Counted from the stretch's first letter, positions 7,929-17,052 are shown. The stretch is DNA of 64,000 nucleotides from UBA3263 sp964586765 (GCA_964586765.1 CAZPHN010000002.1:1-64000), one strand, 5' to 3'. Numbers and translations are program-made. The notes: generated by a model not told the origin, from the sequence alone.

Positions 7929-9203
7929 TTAGTCTTTCAGGCAGCCGATGGGGACAATCCAAATTCCGTCGGCACGCTGATAGGCATAATCGCCGACTGC
8001 AGTCAATATCATCAAGAAAGAGGGTTTGCCCATTTTGCTGTCATCAATTTTGTCGGCAAGTTTTGTGAGGGTACTGACGGCATGATTTATTGCATTTTCT
8101 CCTCCCAGTTTGATTTCAACAAGTCCGAACTTACCGTTGCGCAGGTGAATAACGGCATCACATTCAAGCCCGGATTTGTCGCGATAGTGATATACGTTTC
8201 CATTCAGTGCCTCTGAATAAACCCTAAGGTCTCTAACGCATAAAGTCTCAAAAATAAGACCGAAAGTTTTAAGGTCATTTATGAGATCCTCCGGACCGAG
8301 ACCGAGAGATGCCACAGCAATAGACGGATCGGTAAAGTATCTGGTGTCCGCTGTACGAATTGCTGTTTTTGATTTTAGATTAGGATTCCATGATGGCATA
8401 TCTTCTGTGACGAATATTTTTCGGAGGGCAGAAAGATAATTATGTAATGTATTTATGGAGGTGATATGTGAGTCAGTCGTGGAGATGTCTTCAAGAATCA
8501 CCGTTGCGGGAGTCTGAGTACCCTGTATGCGGGCATAAGAACGTAAAATGCGGCTTATTATTTCGGGATTGACGGATTGACTGGTTGTACGTTCAACATC
8601 GGCGCGGACAATCGCGTCATAGTAATCGGACGCCAAGTGGAGCGCAGCCCGTTCAGAGCGTTCAAGTGCTGCGGGCCATCCGCCGCGACAGGTCAAAAAG
8701 GCAATATGTTGCAGCGAGTGTTTATTTCGTCCGGTCATGCCGGTCATACCGTCAAAGAGGTTTTTGAGGCTTATTTCGCCGGTAGAGTCTCCTGACTCCC
8801 ATAATGACATTGTCCGCATTGTCAGCCATGCATATCGCCCCGTTCCGCTGTGGATTATATTGTCGGTTGAAGGCGGGACCGCTGATCCGGTCAGGATGAA
8901 TTGACCTACTTTCCGGCGATGGTCAACTTCATAACGGACAGAATCCCATATTTCCGGGGCTACCTGCCATTCATCAATCAGCCGAGGAGAGTCACCGTCG
9001 AGAATGAGAGTCGGATTAATCTGGAGTAAATCGATGTATTGTCTACGGGTTTGAGGATTTGCCATGTAGACCATACTGCGCGCTTTCTGCTCCGCCGTTG
9101 TGGTTTTTCCACACCATTTCGGACCTTCGATAAGCACTGCGCCCATTTCTTCAAGTCGGTACTCAAGGAGAGTATCGGCTATTCTTTTTCGGTAATCTGC
9201 CAT
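7929..9203 (-). CDS. AAA_14 / DUF4143 ATPase, repeat-flanked (locus 1)
   Basis: 424 residues from the ATG at 9203. An N-terminal P-loop ATPase (Walker A GPKWCGKTT at 27-35; Walker B-like LIDEW at 75-79; sensor-like FILTGSAVPP near 102-111) is joined to a C-terminal DUF4143 domain. That domain keeps a PD-(D/E)XK-type set: ECD at 347-349 and VEIK at 362-365 (D349, E363, K365), so it may be an active nuclease. The frame stays open to 9407, but that extension runs through the repeat array and into the RluA-type gene, and the -7 box at 9224-9231 lies inside it, so 9203 is the likely start. Direct repeats flank the gene at 7843-7900 and 9248-9308. Cellular role is unknown; family members are common in Bacteroidota and poorly characterised. 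Related to, but of a different subfamily from, the gene at 29919-31202. Confidence 0.85.
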   Translation of the reverse strand: MADYRKRIADTLLEYRLEEMGAVLIEGPKWCGKTTTAEQKARSMVYMANPQTRRQYIDLLQINPTLILDGDSPRLIDEWQVAPEIWDSVRYEVDHRRKVGQFILTGSAVPPSTDNIIHSGTGRYAWLTMRTMSLWESGDSTGEISLKNLFDGMTGMTGRNKHSLQHIAFLTCRGGWPAALERSERAALHLASDYYDAIVRADVERTTSQSVNPEIISRILRSYARIQGTQTPATVILEDISTTDSHITSINTLHNYLSALRKIFVTEDMPSWNPNLKSKTAIRTADTRYFTDPSIAVASLGLGPEDLINDLKTFGLIFETLCVRDLRVYSEALNGNVYHYRDKSGLECDAVIHLRNGKFGLVEIKLGGENAINHAVSTLTKLADKIDDSKMGKPSFLMILTAVGDYAYQRADGIWIVPIGCLKD

Positions 9204-9223
9204 AATATATTCGTTTTCAGGCG

Positions 9224-9231
9224 CAAATATA
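9224..9231 (-). promoter_or_regulatory. -7 box for ATPase locus 1
   Basis: TATATTTG on the minus strand, 20 bases upstream of the ATG at 9203. The -33 position (about 9250-9255) falls inside the first upstream repeat copy. Confidence 0.5.
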
Positions 9232-9247
9232 CGTAAAAAAAACGAAA

Positions 9248-9308
9248 TTGTGAGAGTTGGCGGGTTTTTGTTGTGAGAGTTGGCGCGATTTTGTTGTGAG
9301 AGTTGGCG
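9248..9308. repeat. Upstream repeat array of ATPase locus 1 (3 x 23 nt)
   Basis: TTGTGAGAGTTGGCG is repeated without change at 9248-9262, 9271-9285 and 9294-9308, a period of exactly 23 nt with 8-base linkers (GGTTTTTG, CGATTTTG). The array fills the space between the ATPase promoter and the stop codon of the RluA-type gene (9317-9319). Confidence 0.95.
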
Positions 9309-9316
9309 AGGAGGGG

Positions 9317-10219
9317 TTAGCTGACGCGGAAGGGGATGGGAGTGGTGAAGCGCATGTCGCGGCGGGTGGCGGGGTGGACAAAGCGCAGGGTCTGGGCGTG
9401 GAGGCACATGCGGTGCATGGGCGACGGGTGGCCGCCGTAGCGGTGGTCGCCGCTGATGGGTGTGCCAAGCTGCTTCATGTGGACGCGAATCTGGTTTTTG
9501 CGACCGGTGTCAAGCTCACACTCGATGAGGCTGAGACCATGACCCGAGGCAAGCGTGCGGTAGCGGGTGACGGCAAGCTGTCCTTCGGTGGAGTCGTCGG
9601 GCAGAACGTAGACTTCGTGGCGCGAGTTTTCGGCGAGACGGGAGCGCACCACCCCTTCCGGCGGCTCGGGCGTGCCTTCGACCACGCAGACATATTTGCG
9701 TTCCAGCACCATGTTGTTCCAGTTGTGCTGCAGGGCTTCTTTAGCCTCCAGAGTCTTTGCAAAGACCATCAGACCCGTCGTGTCGCGGTCCAGACGGTGG
9801 ACAATGAAGAGTTTGTTGCCGGGATGCGCCCATTTGAGATAGTCGCGGAGAATGGAGTAGGCGGTCTCGCTGTTGCGTCCGGTATCGTCGCCTATCGATA
9901 GGAGTCCGTAGCCTTTGTGGACCACGATTATATGCTCATCTTCATAGACAATGCGCAGGCGGCGATGGTAAAATTCGCGGAATTCGCGGGTAAGGTTCAC
10001 TTCTACCTTGTCGCCCTCTTCGAGCGGCTGGGTGGCACGGGAGGTAACGTTTCCGTTCACACGCACCTGACGGTGGGCAAGCATCTGTTTGAGTGCAGTG
10101 CGTTTAAACTGCGGAAGCACCTGTCCGAGAAAGGGAAGAAGGTCGGCGGCTGCGGTAGCCTCAAAACTGCGGATAACGTCCGGCTTGCCGGCACTGGGGA
10201 GATTGGCGAGTTTGCTCAT
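9317..10219 (-). CDS. RluA-family pseudouridine synthase with S4 domain
   Basis: 300 residues. The N-terminal part (about residues 27-75, TALKQMLAHRQVRVNG) is an S4-type RNA-binding domain. The catalytic domain carries the RluA signature HRLDRDTTGL at 141-150 with D144 as the catalytic aspartate. Enzymes of this family turn specific uridines of 23S rRNA or tRNA into pseudouridine; the exact target cannot be read from the sequence. Its ATG at 10217-10219 overlaps the topA stop in an ATGA, so the two are translationally coupled. The 3' end stops 8 bases from the repeat array of ATPase locus 1, and no terminator separates them. Confidence 0.92.
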   Translation of the reverse strand: MSKLANLPSAGKPDVIRSFEATAAADLLPFLGQVLPQFKRTALKQMLAHRQVRVNGNVTSRATQPLEEGDKVEVNLTREFREFYHRRLRIVYEDEHIIVVHKGYGLLSIGDDTGRNSETAYSILRDYLKWAHPGNKLFIVHRLDRDTTGLMVFAKTLEAKEALQHNWNNMVLERKYVCVVEGTPEPPEGVVRSRLAENSRHEVYVLPDDSTEGQLAVTRYRTLASGHGLSLIECELDTGRKNQIRVHMKQLGTPISGDHRYGGHPSPMHRMCLHAQTLRFVHPATRRDMRFTTPIPFRVS

Positions 10220-12558
10220 GACTTGCGGGCGCGCGTTTTGCGGGTCTTGGGAGCCGGCTGGTTAGCGATAATTTCGCGACACTGTTCGAGGGTAAGCTCT
10301 GCGGGGTTCTCGACAGTGCGCGGAATCTTATAGTTTTCTTTATTAAATACGATGTAAGGACCGAAACGACCGTTTAGAATCTGGAGTTCGGGATCTTCGG
10401 GGAACGATTTGAGCGTACGGTTAGCCTCCTCGGCGCGTTTGTTCAGTATGAGCTCGGTAGCCTGTTCGAGGGTGATTTCAGTCGGTTCGATGTCCTTAGG
10501 GATGCTGACAAACTTGGCTTTCGGCTTTACATCATGTTTGACGTAGGGACCGAAACGACCGATGGCTACACTAACCTCGGCATCCTCAAAGTCGCCCAGT
10601 ATGCGCGGGAATTCAAATAGTTTCAGGGCTTCCTCGAGCGTCAGGGTCTGCATTGACTGTCCTTTGAGCAGGGATGCGAACAGAGGTTTCTCCTCGCTTT
10701 CGGCATCGCCTACCTGAACTAACGGACCGAAACGACCAATCTTTACGCTTACGGGCTTGCCGGACTCGGGATGCACGCCGAGAATGCGCTCGCCGACGCG
10801 ATGTTCGGTGCGGGTTTGGAGGGCTTTGTCCACTTCCGGATGGAAACGTTCGTAGAATTTGCCGATTTCATTCTGCCAGAGGCTCTTTCCTTCGGCAATT
10901 TCATCGAACTGCTCTTCAACCTGAGCCGTGAAGTTATAGTCGAGGATATCGGGGAAGTTTTCGGCAAGATAATCGTTGACCACCATTCCGGTGTCGGTCG
11001 GAACGAGCTTGCCGCGGTCAGAACCGACAGTCTCTGTTCTCTCAGAGCTGATTATGGTTCCGGTAAGCGGATTGAGGGTCATGACCTCAAAGGTGCGTTC
11101 GGTACCTTCCTTGTCGCCGCGCTCAACGTATTCGCGCTGCTGGATGGTAGAGATGGTGGGTGCATAGGTTGACGGACGCCCGATACCGAGGTCCTCCATT
11201 TTCTTGACGAGGGATGCCTCGGTATATCGCGGCGGGTGAACCGTGAAACGCTGCGTGGCGGTGATTTCTATGGCGTCAAGCTGCTCTCCGGAGGTCAGCG
11301 AGGGGAGTAGGTCACGCGCCTCGGCGGTTTCATCATCATGACTTTCCATGTAGACGCGCAGGAATCCGTCAAATTTGATGGTCTCGCCTTGGGCAACGAA
11401 ATGCTCCGGGCGGTTGCTTACGGTAATTTCGGCTGTGGTACGCTCCAGTTCGGCGTCAGCCATCTGTGAAGCTATGGCACGGCGGCGAATCAGGGTATAA
11501 AGTTTCTGCTCGCGGTCCGAACCGGGTATTGTCTCTACGTCGACGTAGGTCGGACGGATGGCTTCGTGAGCCTCCTGTGCGCCCTTGGTGCCGGTGTGAT
11601 ACTGGCGCGTCTTGAGATATTCGGGTCCGAGTTTCTCGGAGATGACCTTGGCTATGGTTCCGAGGGCAAGGGTAGACAGGTTTACGGAGTCGGTACGCAT
11701 ATAAGTAATGTGTCCGCTCTCATAGAGGTCCTGAGCTATGCGCATGGTCTGGCTGACGGTAAAACCGAGTTTGCGCGCAGCCTCCTGCTGGAGGGTCGAG
11801 GTAGTAAACGGAGGGGCGGGACTCTTGCGCACGGGGCGGGTCTGGACATTGCCTACGCTGAACTTAGCCTTGGCACAGTCGGTAAGGAGCCGTTCGGCAC
11901 TTTCGCGGTCCTGCAGACGGGTTGAGAGTTCGGTTTTGAGCCGGGAACCTTCAGGGGTGGAGAAAAGTCCGTTCACACGGAAGAATTCTTCGCTCCGGAA
12001 CTGTTCGATTTCGCGCTCGCGGTCGGCAATCAGACGCACGGCAACGCTCTGGACGCGTCCTGCCGATAGTTTCGGCTTCACCTTGCGCCAGAGTACGGGA
12101 CTCAGTTCGAATCCTACAATGCGGTCAAGGACGCGACGCGCCTGCTGGGCGTTGACGCGGTCCATGTCGATGGGGCGCGGATTGGCTATGGCGTTGAGTA
12201 TGGCGTCCTTTGTGATTTCGTGGAAGGCTATGCGCTTGGTCTTTTCCGGAGTCAGTCCGAGGACCTCATAAAGATGCCATGCGATGGCCTCACCCTCGCG
12301 GTCCTCATCGGATGCGAGCCAGACGGTATCTGCCTTCTTGGCGGCGGCTTTAAGCTCGCGCACCTGTTCTTTCTTTTCAGCGGGAATCTCATAATTAGGT
12401 TCGAAAGATGGACCGGTGCCGTCGCGAGGTTCCAAATCTACGCCTTTTTTGGCAAGGTCGCGGATATGACCGCGGCTCGACATTACTTTGAAATCTTTGC
12501 CTAAGAATTTCTCAATTGTTTTTGCTTTTGCCGGCGATTCGACTATTACGAGATTCAC
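10216..12558 (-). CDS. topA: DNA topoisomerase I
   Basis: 780 residues. This type IA enzyme relaxes negative supercoils through a 5'-phosphotyrosine link. The TOPRIM domain is at the N-terminus (VIVESPAKAKTIEKFLG; DEDREGE at 84-90). The active-site tyrosine is Y286 in HITYMRTDS. The C-terminal third lacks zinc-finger cysteines; instead it carries repeats around GRFGPLVQVG, GRFGPYVKHD and GRFGPYIVFN, as usual for Bacteroidota TopA, and ends in a basic tail (KTRKTRARKS). First gene of a two-gene operon with the RluA-type synthase (ATGA overlap). A -7 box at 12609-12616 precedes it. Confidence 0.97.
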   Translation of the reverse strand: MNLVIVESPAKAKTIEKFLGKDFKVMSSRGHIRDLAKKGVDLEPRDGTGPSFEPNYEIPAEKKEQVRELKAAAKKADTVWLASDEDREGEAIAWHLYEVLGLTPEKTKRIAFHEITKDAILNAIANPRPIDMDRVNAQQARRVLDRIVGFELSPVLWRKVKPKLSAGRVQSVAVRLIADREREIEQFRSEEFFRVNGLFSTPEGSRLKTELSTRLQDRESAERLLTDCAKAKFSVGNVQTRPVRKSPAPPFTTSTLQQEAARKLGFTVSQTMRIAQDLYESGHITYMRTDSVNLSTLALGTIAKVISEKLGPEYLKTRQYHTGTKGAQEAHEAIRPTYVDVETIPGSDREQKLYTLIRRRAIASQMADAELERTTAEITVSNRPEHFVAQGETIKFDGFLRVYMESHDDETAEARDLLPSLTSGEQLDAIEITATQRFTVHPPRYTEASLVKKMEDLGIGRPSTYAPTISTIQQREYVERGDKEGTERTFEVMTLNPLTGTIISSERTETVGSDRGKLVPTDTGMVVNDYLAENFPDILDYNFTAQVEEQFDEIAEGKSLWQNEIGKFYERFHPEVDKALQTRTEHRVGERILGVHPESGKPVSVKIGRFGPLVQVGDAESEEKPLFASLLKGQSMQTLTLEEALKLFEFPRILGDFEDAEVSVAIGRFGPYVKHDVKPKAKFVSIPKDIEPTEITLEQATELILNKRAEEANRTLKSFPEDPELQILNGRFGPYIVFNKENYKIPRTVENPAELTLEQCREIIANQPAPKTRKTRARKS

Positions 12559-12608
12559 AATATATTAAAATTAAAAATGAAAAGTTAAGATTATGAGGTG
12601 AGGGGGTG

Positions 12609-12616
12609 CAAAATTA
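12609..12616 (-). promoter_or_regulatory. -7 box for topA
   Basis: TAATTTTG on the minus strand, about 50 bases upstream of the topA ATG. Confidence 0.5.
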
Positions 12617-12661
12617 CGTATTTTTTTCTGTAAAATCAAAAATTACGTTTTTTGCTGAGGG

Positions 12662-13726
12662 TCAGTCCTTGCGGTCGGTCGAGAGGTCACCCTGACGCGG
12701 GTCCTGACCTACGTCACACCATTTCATGTCCAAACAGGCGGGCAGTCCGCGCATTGACCGCCACTTGTTGGTAAGTGCCCACTGCAGCGGATACTTGATA
12801 TATTTATGCATTACGGGCGACGCCGTTCCTACCATCCAGCAGTTTTTGGGGCAGGTTCTGACGCGTTCCCTTACTTTCCGGGCGCGTTCCGAAGTCCAGA
12901 TGGTCATGAAATCCTCATCGTGGATATTTCCCATGGACTCTTTCCAGTATTTTTCTTCCATTCCGTTACAGGGAAGCACGTTGCCCCACGGGTCAATGAA
13001 GAAGTTGGTGGTGCCGGCTTCGCAGGGCAGCATACGGCGATTGCCGTTGATGTAGTTTATGAGACCCATGTTGAAGTATGCGCGGAACCATGACTTGGGG
13101 TGATTTTCCTTCAGCTGCATTTCAATCAGCTTATTGAAATCGGAGCATACTTCGTCGCGGTTCGTGATGGCGTTGTCATCCTTATGGAAATAGAATGAGT
13201 TATGGAAGGATGCGGTGGCGAATTCCATGCCTAAAGCGCGCGAGAGGCTGTAAAGCGCAAGCATATCCTTGCTGTTATGGTTTGAAACCGTACATCCGAA
13301 ACCTATATCCTTCACCCCCATTTCGCGCAGGCGCAGCAGTGTACGCAGTCCGCGGTCAAAACCGCCCTCGCGCCCTCGGAGTTCATCGTTTTTCTGGCTC
13401 AGACCCTCGATTGAGATTCTTATGCCTATGTTTGGGAACTTTTCAGCAAGGGCAATCACGCGGTCCTCGAAATAGCCGGACGTGGAAATCACTATTCGGG
13501 GCGAATGGCGGAAACACTCCTCGACTATTTCATCGAGGTCTTCGCGTATGAAGGGCTCACCGCCGGTAAGGTTAATGAATTTAAGCCGGGGAAGCGATTT
13601 AAGGTCGGCGGCTTTGATTTCTTCTCGAGGCTCGGTTGGGTATTTCCAGATGTTGCACATCTGGCATCGCATAGGGCATCGATATGTAAGGATTATAGAG
13701 GCGTCAGTAGGATTTTGTATCTTCAT
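12662..13726 (-). CDS. Radical SAM protein with SPASM-like C-terminus
   Basis: 354 residues. The radical SAM cluster motif CxxxCxxC is at C17, C21 and C24 (CPMRCQMC) and is followed by the SAM-binding NLTGGEPF. The C-terminal part has cysteines in MLPCEAG, VLPCNGMEEKY and CPKNCWMVG, a pattern like the auxiliary-cluster SPASM/Twitch domain. Such proteins modify peptides, enzymes or small molecules. No precursor peptide or partner is next to it, so the substrate is unknown. It has its own promoter (TACCTTTG at 13755-13762, with a TTTG 18 bases further upstream), and is followed by the topA promoter region. Confidence 0.85.
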   Translation of the reverse strand: MKIQNPTDASIILTYRCPMRCQMCNIWKYPTEPREEIKAADLKSLPRLKFINLTGGEPFIREDLDEIVEECFRHSPRIVISTSGYFEDRVIALAEKFPNIGIRISIEGLSQKNDELRGREGGFDRGLRTLLRLREMGVKDIGFGCTVSNHNSKDMLALYSLSRALGMEFATASFHNSFYFHKDDNAITNRDEVCSDFNKLIEMQLKENHPKSWFRAYFNMGLINYINGNRRMLPCEAGTTNFFIDPWGNVLPCNGMEEKYWKESMGNIHDEDFMTIWTSERARKVRERVRTCPKNCWMVGTASPVMHKYIKYPLQWALTNKWRSMRGLPACLDMKWCDVGQDPRQGDLSTDRKD

Positions 13727-13754
13727 GATTGATTATTGGCTCATAATTTGCACA

Positions 13755-13762
13755 CAAAGGTA
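13755..13762 (-). promoter_or_regulatory. -7 box for the radical SAM gene
   Basis: TACCTTTG on the minus strand, with TTTG at 13781-13784 as a plausible -33 element (18-base spacer). This is the best two-part promoter match in the window. Confidence 0.6.
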
Positions 13763-13779
13763 CAAAAAATTCTGCAAAA

Positions 13780-14727
13780 TCAAAATGCGAGACCTACGTT
13801 GTCAACCCAGAGCTCCATCCCGAGCTGACCTTCATAGGCTGTGCCCGAACCGGCGGAACACATTACAATCATGTGGGTAGGCTGGGCGTTCTCGTCGTCC
13901 CATCCCTCTTCCTGAACGGGAACCATCTTTCCTTTTGAGTTACGGGCATAATAGGCTTTATTGCCGTTCAGAAGTCCCATGTAGGATTTATAGCCGGGTT
14001 TTTTCGATGCATCGCCGTAAACAATGGGTATCTGATGTCCTTTCTTCCAGTCGGTCGAGCCGGTGAAACGCTGACGTCCCGTGCCGACGCGCTTGGCGTG
14101 GATGTTTCCGTCAGCATCCTCCCAGCGTCGCTGAAGGTAGATGAACACGTCGCTCGAGTCCTTACCGGGATATGTCTTTTTAGAGCCGGTGGTGGCATAG
14201 GTCATAGTGCCGCTCTGAGGGTCTACAACCTTATAGTCGAGCACCAAGGCTTTGGGACGCTTGGTGTAAGGTATGCCCATCTCCATCTTCGAGTAGGGAT
14301 TAGAGGTATTGGCGATAGGCTCAATCATGCGTCCGAGGAATATCGAGCCGCTCACAAGGACTTCGATATCGAACAGCCCGAGGACCTTACATGACTCCAG
14401 CACTGTTGTAAGGCGGGCGGCTTTTCCCTGTCCGGGACGGTCGGCGGGATAGACGGCGTTTGAGGTCTTGACCACACCCATAACCTTGGCATAGACATTG
14501 GAGGTAGCCCAAGGGGAGCCACCCATGTTATTGTAGGCTTTCGCGCCGTCAATGGTGGCGGTGGGTGCTATTTCATAAACCTGTTTGGTTTTGCCGCCTA
14601 TGATTCCGCTTTCTTTAATATTGCGTGTTACCCAACGGTTCATGTCGCCGAAGGGAATAGGTTCTACGGTCTGAGCGGAGGCTCCGAGTGCCATTGCCGC
14701 GGATAATGTGAGGAATATCTTTTTCAT
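13780..14727 (-). CDS. Secreted PCMD-domain protein
   Basis: 315 residues with a Sec signal peptide (MKKIFLTLSAAMALGASAQ). The body resembles the PCMD family (PF13201, putative carbohydrate metabolism domain) of Bacteroidota. Visible features are KALVLDYKVVD near the middle, DVFIYLQRRWED, and an ending GMELWVDNVGLAF, where the VDN near the C-terminus is a family hallmark. Family members often sit in polysaccharide utilisation loci and may bind carbohydrate, but here no such locus is present. It lies 34 bases after the glycosyltransferase stop on the same strand and may be co-transcribed with lgt and the glycosyltransferase. Function beyond the domain is unknown. Confidence 0.7.
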   Translation of the reverse strand: MKKIFLTLSAAMALGASAQTVEPIPFGDMNRWVTRNIKESGIIGGKTKQVYEIAPTATIDGAKAYNNMGGSPWATSNVYAKVMGVVKTSNAVYPADRPGQGKAARLTTVLESCKVLGLFDIEVLVSGSIFLGRMIEPIANTSNPYSKMEMGIPYTKRPKALVLDYKVVDPQSGTMTYATTGSKKTYPGKDSSDVFIYLQRRWEDADGNIHAKRVGTGRQRFTGSTDWKKGHQIPIVYGDASKKPGYKSYMGLLNGNKAYYARNSKGKMVPVQEEGWDDENAQPTHMIVMCSAGSGTAYEGQLGMELWVDNVGLAF

Positions 14728-14761
14728 AACGAAGGTATAACGCCGCAGGGGGTGCTAATGT

Positions 14762-15961
14762 TCAGAAAACATGATATTCAGCACGGCGGCGTTTTGATGT
14801 CAGCCGGTGGTGGAAGTTCGTGATGGGGCGGCGCAGTACTCGCAGCGGTATCATGAGCAGGGCGGGACGGCAGCGGAGAGCCTTGAGGGTACCTCGCCAT
14901 GTCAGGGCTATGACGGTCCAGACGGTAAGCAGCATCAGCGATGCCAGACATACCAGCAGCCAGTCATGCACGATGATTCCGGCAGCAATGACTCCGCCGC
15001 ATAGAAGGACCAGCAGCCAGTTCATTAGTGAGGATATGCCGTAAATGCGGCGTTCCGACTTACCGAGACCGCGCGACGTATAGAAGCGGGCGGGACGTTC
15101 GGTCAGGAATTCGCGCTTGCTTGACGGATGGTTGTAGCGTACATGGGTCTGAGCGGCTACCACCACTTCTGTATTGTTCTTATTACACAGACGGCTGATG
15201 AATATGTCATCGTCGCCTCCGCGGAGGTTCAGCGCGCCGTTAAAGCCGCCGCTGCTGAAGAAGAGGTCGCGGCGAAAGGCGAGATTTGCTCTGTGACCGC
15301 GCCACGTCTTGCCCTTGAGGGCGGCTGCGAGCCATTCAGTCGCGTCGGCTCCGTGCATAAACGACCGGAAACGGGCTCCTATGCCGGAATCTTTCTTTAC
15401 TGCCGGAATAGCGGAGCCGATTACCACCTCCGTGGCTGGATTGGCAAAGGGGGCAGCCATGCGCGCGAGCCACTGGGTGGAGAAGAGGCGTGACTGTTCC
15501 GTCAGCAGCATGACCACGGGATAATGTGATGCCTTTATGCCGAGGCTGACGGCAAGTTTCCGGTGGCTTACGTTGCGCAGACGCTCGGGTGTGAATGTTA
15601 TATACAGGTTTGGTACTTGGCGGAGATGCTTGACGCGGGTAACTACATCCTTTATTTCATCATTTTTGCCGTCGTTGACCACTATTATTTCCATTTCAGC
15701 CGAATATTCCTGCTCAAGAAGTTTTTCAAGCAGGGTTTCGAGGGCGGCGGCGTCATCGCCAGCCACGACTACGACGCTGACCGCAGGGGGCACCGGACGC
15801 GGCTCCGGATTAAACGGCGCGTCGGTCTGGCGGCGTATGGCGGCTCCGACCGAGGCTATGCGCGAGCGATAGACGGTCAGAATCCATACCATTGGACATA
15901 TAGCGAGGCCCAAAAGAAACAAGCCTGCGTTTTCAATCAGCAGTGGGGTCAGTTCTGTCAT
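14762..15961 (-). CDS. Membrane glycosyltransferase, family 2
   Basis: 399 residues. One membrane segment at the N-terminus (LFLLGLAICPMVWILTVY) is followed by a GT-A domain: PPAVSVVVVAGDD opens the fold, EIIVVNDGKND gives the nucleotide-binding acidic motif, and RGGDDDIFISR gives the catalytic acidic motif. Two or three membrane helices close the protein, with a basic tail. It probably transfers a sugar from a nucleotide donor at the cytoplasmic face; donor and acceptor are unknown. The start overlaps the lgt stop in an ATGA (15958-15961), so it is coupled to lgt. Confidence 0.85.
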   Translation of the reverse strand: MTELTPLLIENAGLFLLGLAICPMVWILTVYRSRIASVGAAIRRQTDAPFNPEPRPVPPAVSVVVVAGDDAAALETLLEKLLEQEYSAEMEIIVVNDGKNDEIKDVVTRVKHLRQVPNLYITFTPERLRNVSHRKLAVSLGIKASHYPVVMLLTEQSRLFSTQWLARMAAPFANPATEVVIGSAIPAVKKDSGIGARFRSFMHGADATEWLAAALKGKTWRGHRANLAFRRDLFFSSGGFNGALNLRGGDDDIFISRLCNKNNTEVVVAAQTHVRYNHPSSKREFLTERPARFYTSRGLGKSERRIYGISSLMNWLLVLLCGGVIAAGIIVHDWLLVCLASLMLLTVWTVIALTWRGTLKALRCRPALLMIPLRVLRRPITNFHHRLTSKRRRAEYHVF

Positions 15962-17052
15962 TTTTTCGTTTCTTCAGGGTCTGAAAACTTGTTGGGGAAC
16001 GTCAGTTTTACCTTTGGTCGCGTCATTGCCCTGTATACCAGCAATATGCCCGCAAGGACAAAGGGCACGCTCAGCAGCTGACCCATGTTGAGAACCATGT
16101 CGCGTTCAAATTCTTCCTGCGGATTCTTTACGAATTCAATCAGTATGCGGGGGAAGAATATGCCTATGAAGAATACACCTAAAATGAGTCCCGGACGCGA
16201 CTCGGCGTTTTTGCGCCAGTACATCCACATCAGCAGGACAAAGAGGGCGAGGTATGTCGCCGCCTCATAGAGCTGGGTGGGGTGGCAGGCAGAGTCGGTG
16301 GGGGCATATTCAATCTGCCACTCGCGGCTCAGGGGGTATTTGAAACCCCACGGCAGGGTAGTGGCGTGACCGAAAATCTCGCTGTTGAACAGATTGCCCA
16401 AGCGGATAAGGCATGCCACAAGGGCAATGGCGATAACCAGACGGTCAAAGGTCCAGAGAGCCGGCTTATGGGTCACGTAGCGGCTGTAAATGAATATGGC
16501 GATGATGATGGCTATGGTACCGCCATGGCTTGCCAGACCGCCTTCCCAGAAGGCTATGATGCGCTCCGGATGCTGTGAATAATAGTCCCACTCGTAGAAA
16601 AAGCAGTGACCCAGACGCGCGCCGACAATCGTGGCAATCGCCACATATATCAGCAGGGAGGAAACCCACTCTTCCTTGGCTCCTTCGTGGCGGAAAATAG
16701 ACCATACTATCCAATAACCGGCTATAAAGCCTATAAGGAACATAAGTCCGTACCAGCGGACGCCAACGGGACCGAAAGTTATGCCTTCGGGACTTCCTGA
16801 AGCCTTTAGCAGAATCCAGATACCTATGGCTATGGCAAGGAAGAAACCGAACGATGAATTATCCGGTTTCTGCGCCGGCTTGGAGCCGTCGGCGCGCCAT
16901 TTTTCAAGACTGCGCCGACGCAGAACTACGTCGGCAATTGCCCAGACAAGGCAGAGTACCGCCCCTATATAGAGCAGTCCCTGCGAAAGATGAACAGACT
17001 CTACCTGAAATACTTCAGGCCGAACCGTCCAAGTAATATATTGCAGAATCAT
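15958..17052 (-). CDS. lgt: Prolipoprotein diacylglyceryl transferase
   Basis: 364 residues, all-helical membrane enzyme that attaches diacylglycerol from phosphatidylglycerol to the lipobox cysteine, the first step of lipoprotein maturation. Family hallmarks are VGVRWYGLMFLIGF, SHGGTIAI and the signature RLGNLFNSEIFG. It is about 70 residues longer than E. coli Lgt (291): an extra stretch with two hydrophobic segments (about residues 20-85, including RRRSLEKWRADGSKPAQKPD) is inserted before the usual first conserved block. The ATG at 17050-17052 falls about 5 bases from the -7 box at 17057-17064, so the mRNA may have almost no leader. It is followed by the glycosyltransferase with an ATGA overlap. 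Confidence 0.93.
   Translation of the reverse strand: MILQYITWTVRPEVFQVESVHLSQGLLYIGAVLCLVWAIADVVLRRRSLEKWRADGSKPAQKPDNSSFGFFLAIAIGIWILLKASGSPEGITFGPVGVRWYGLMFLIGFIAGYWIVWSIFRHEGAKEEWVSSLLIYVAIATIVGARLGHCFFYEWDYYSQHPERIIAFWEGGLASHGGTIAIIIAIFIYSRYVTHKPALWTFDRLVIAIALVACLIRLGNLFNSEIFGHATTLPWGFKYPLSREWQIEYAPTDSACHPTQLYEAATYLALFVLLMWMYWRKNAESRPGLILGVFFIGIFFPRILIEFVKNPQEEFERDMVLNMGQLLSVPFVLAGILLVYRAMTRPKVKLTFPNKFSDPEETKK

Noticed and set aside
9204..9407. Extended start of ATPase locus 1
   Set aside because: It runs through the direct repeats and the -7 box and into the pseudouridine synthase gene; the peptide is proline-rich without similarity.
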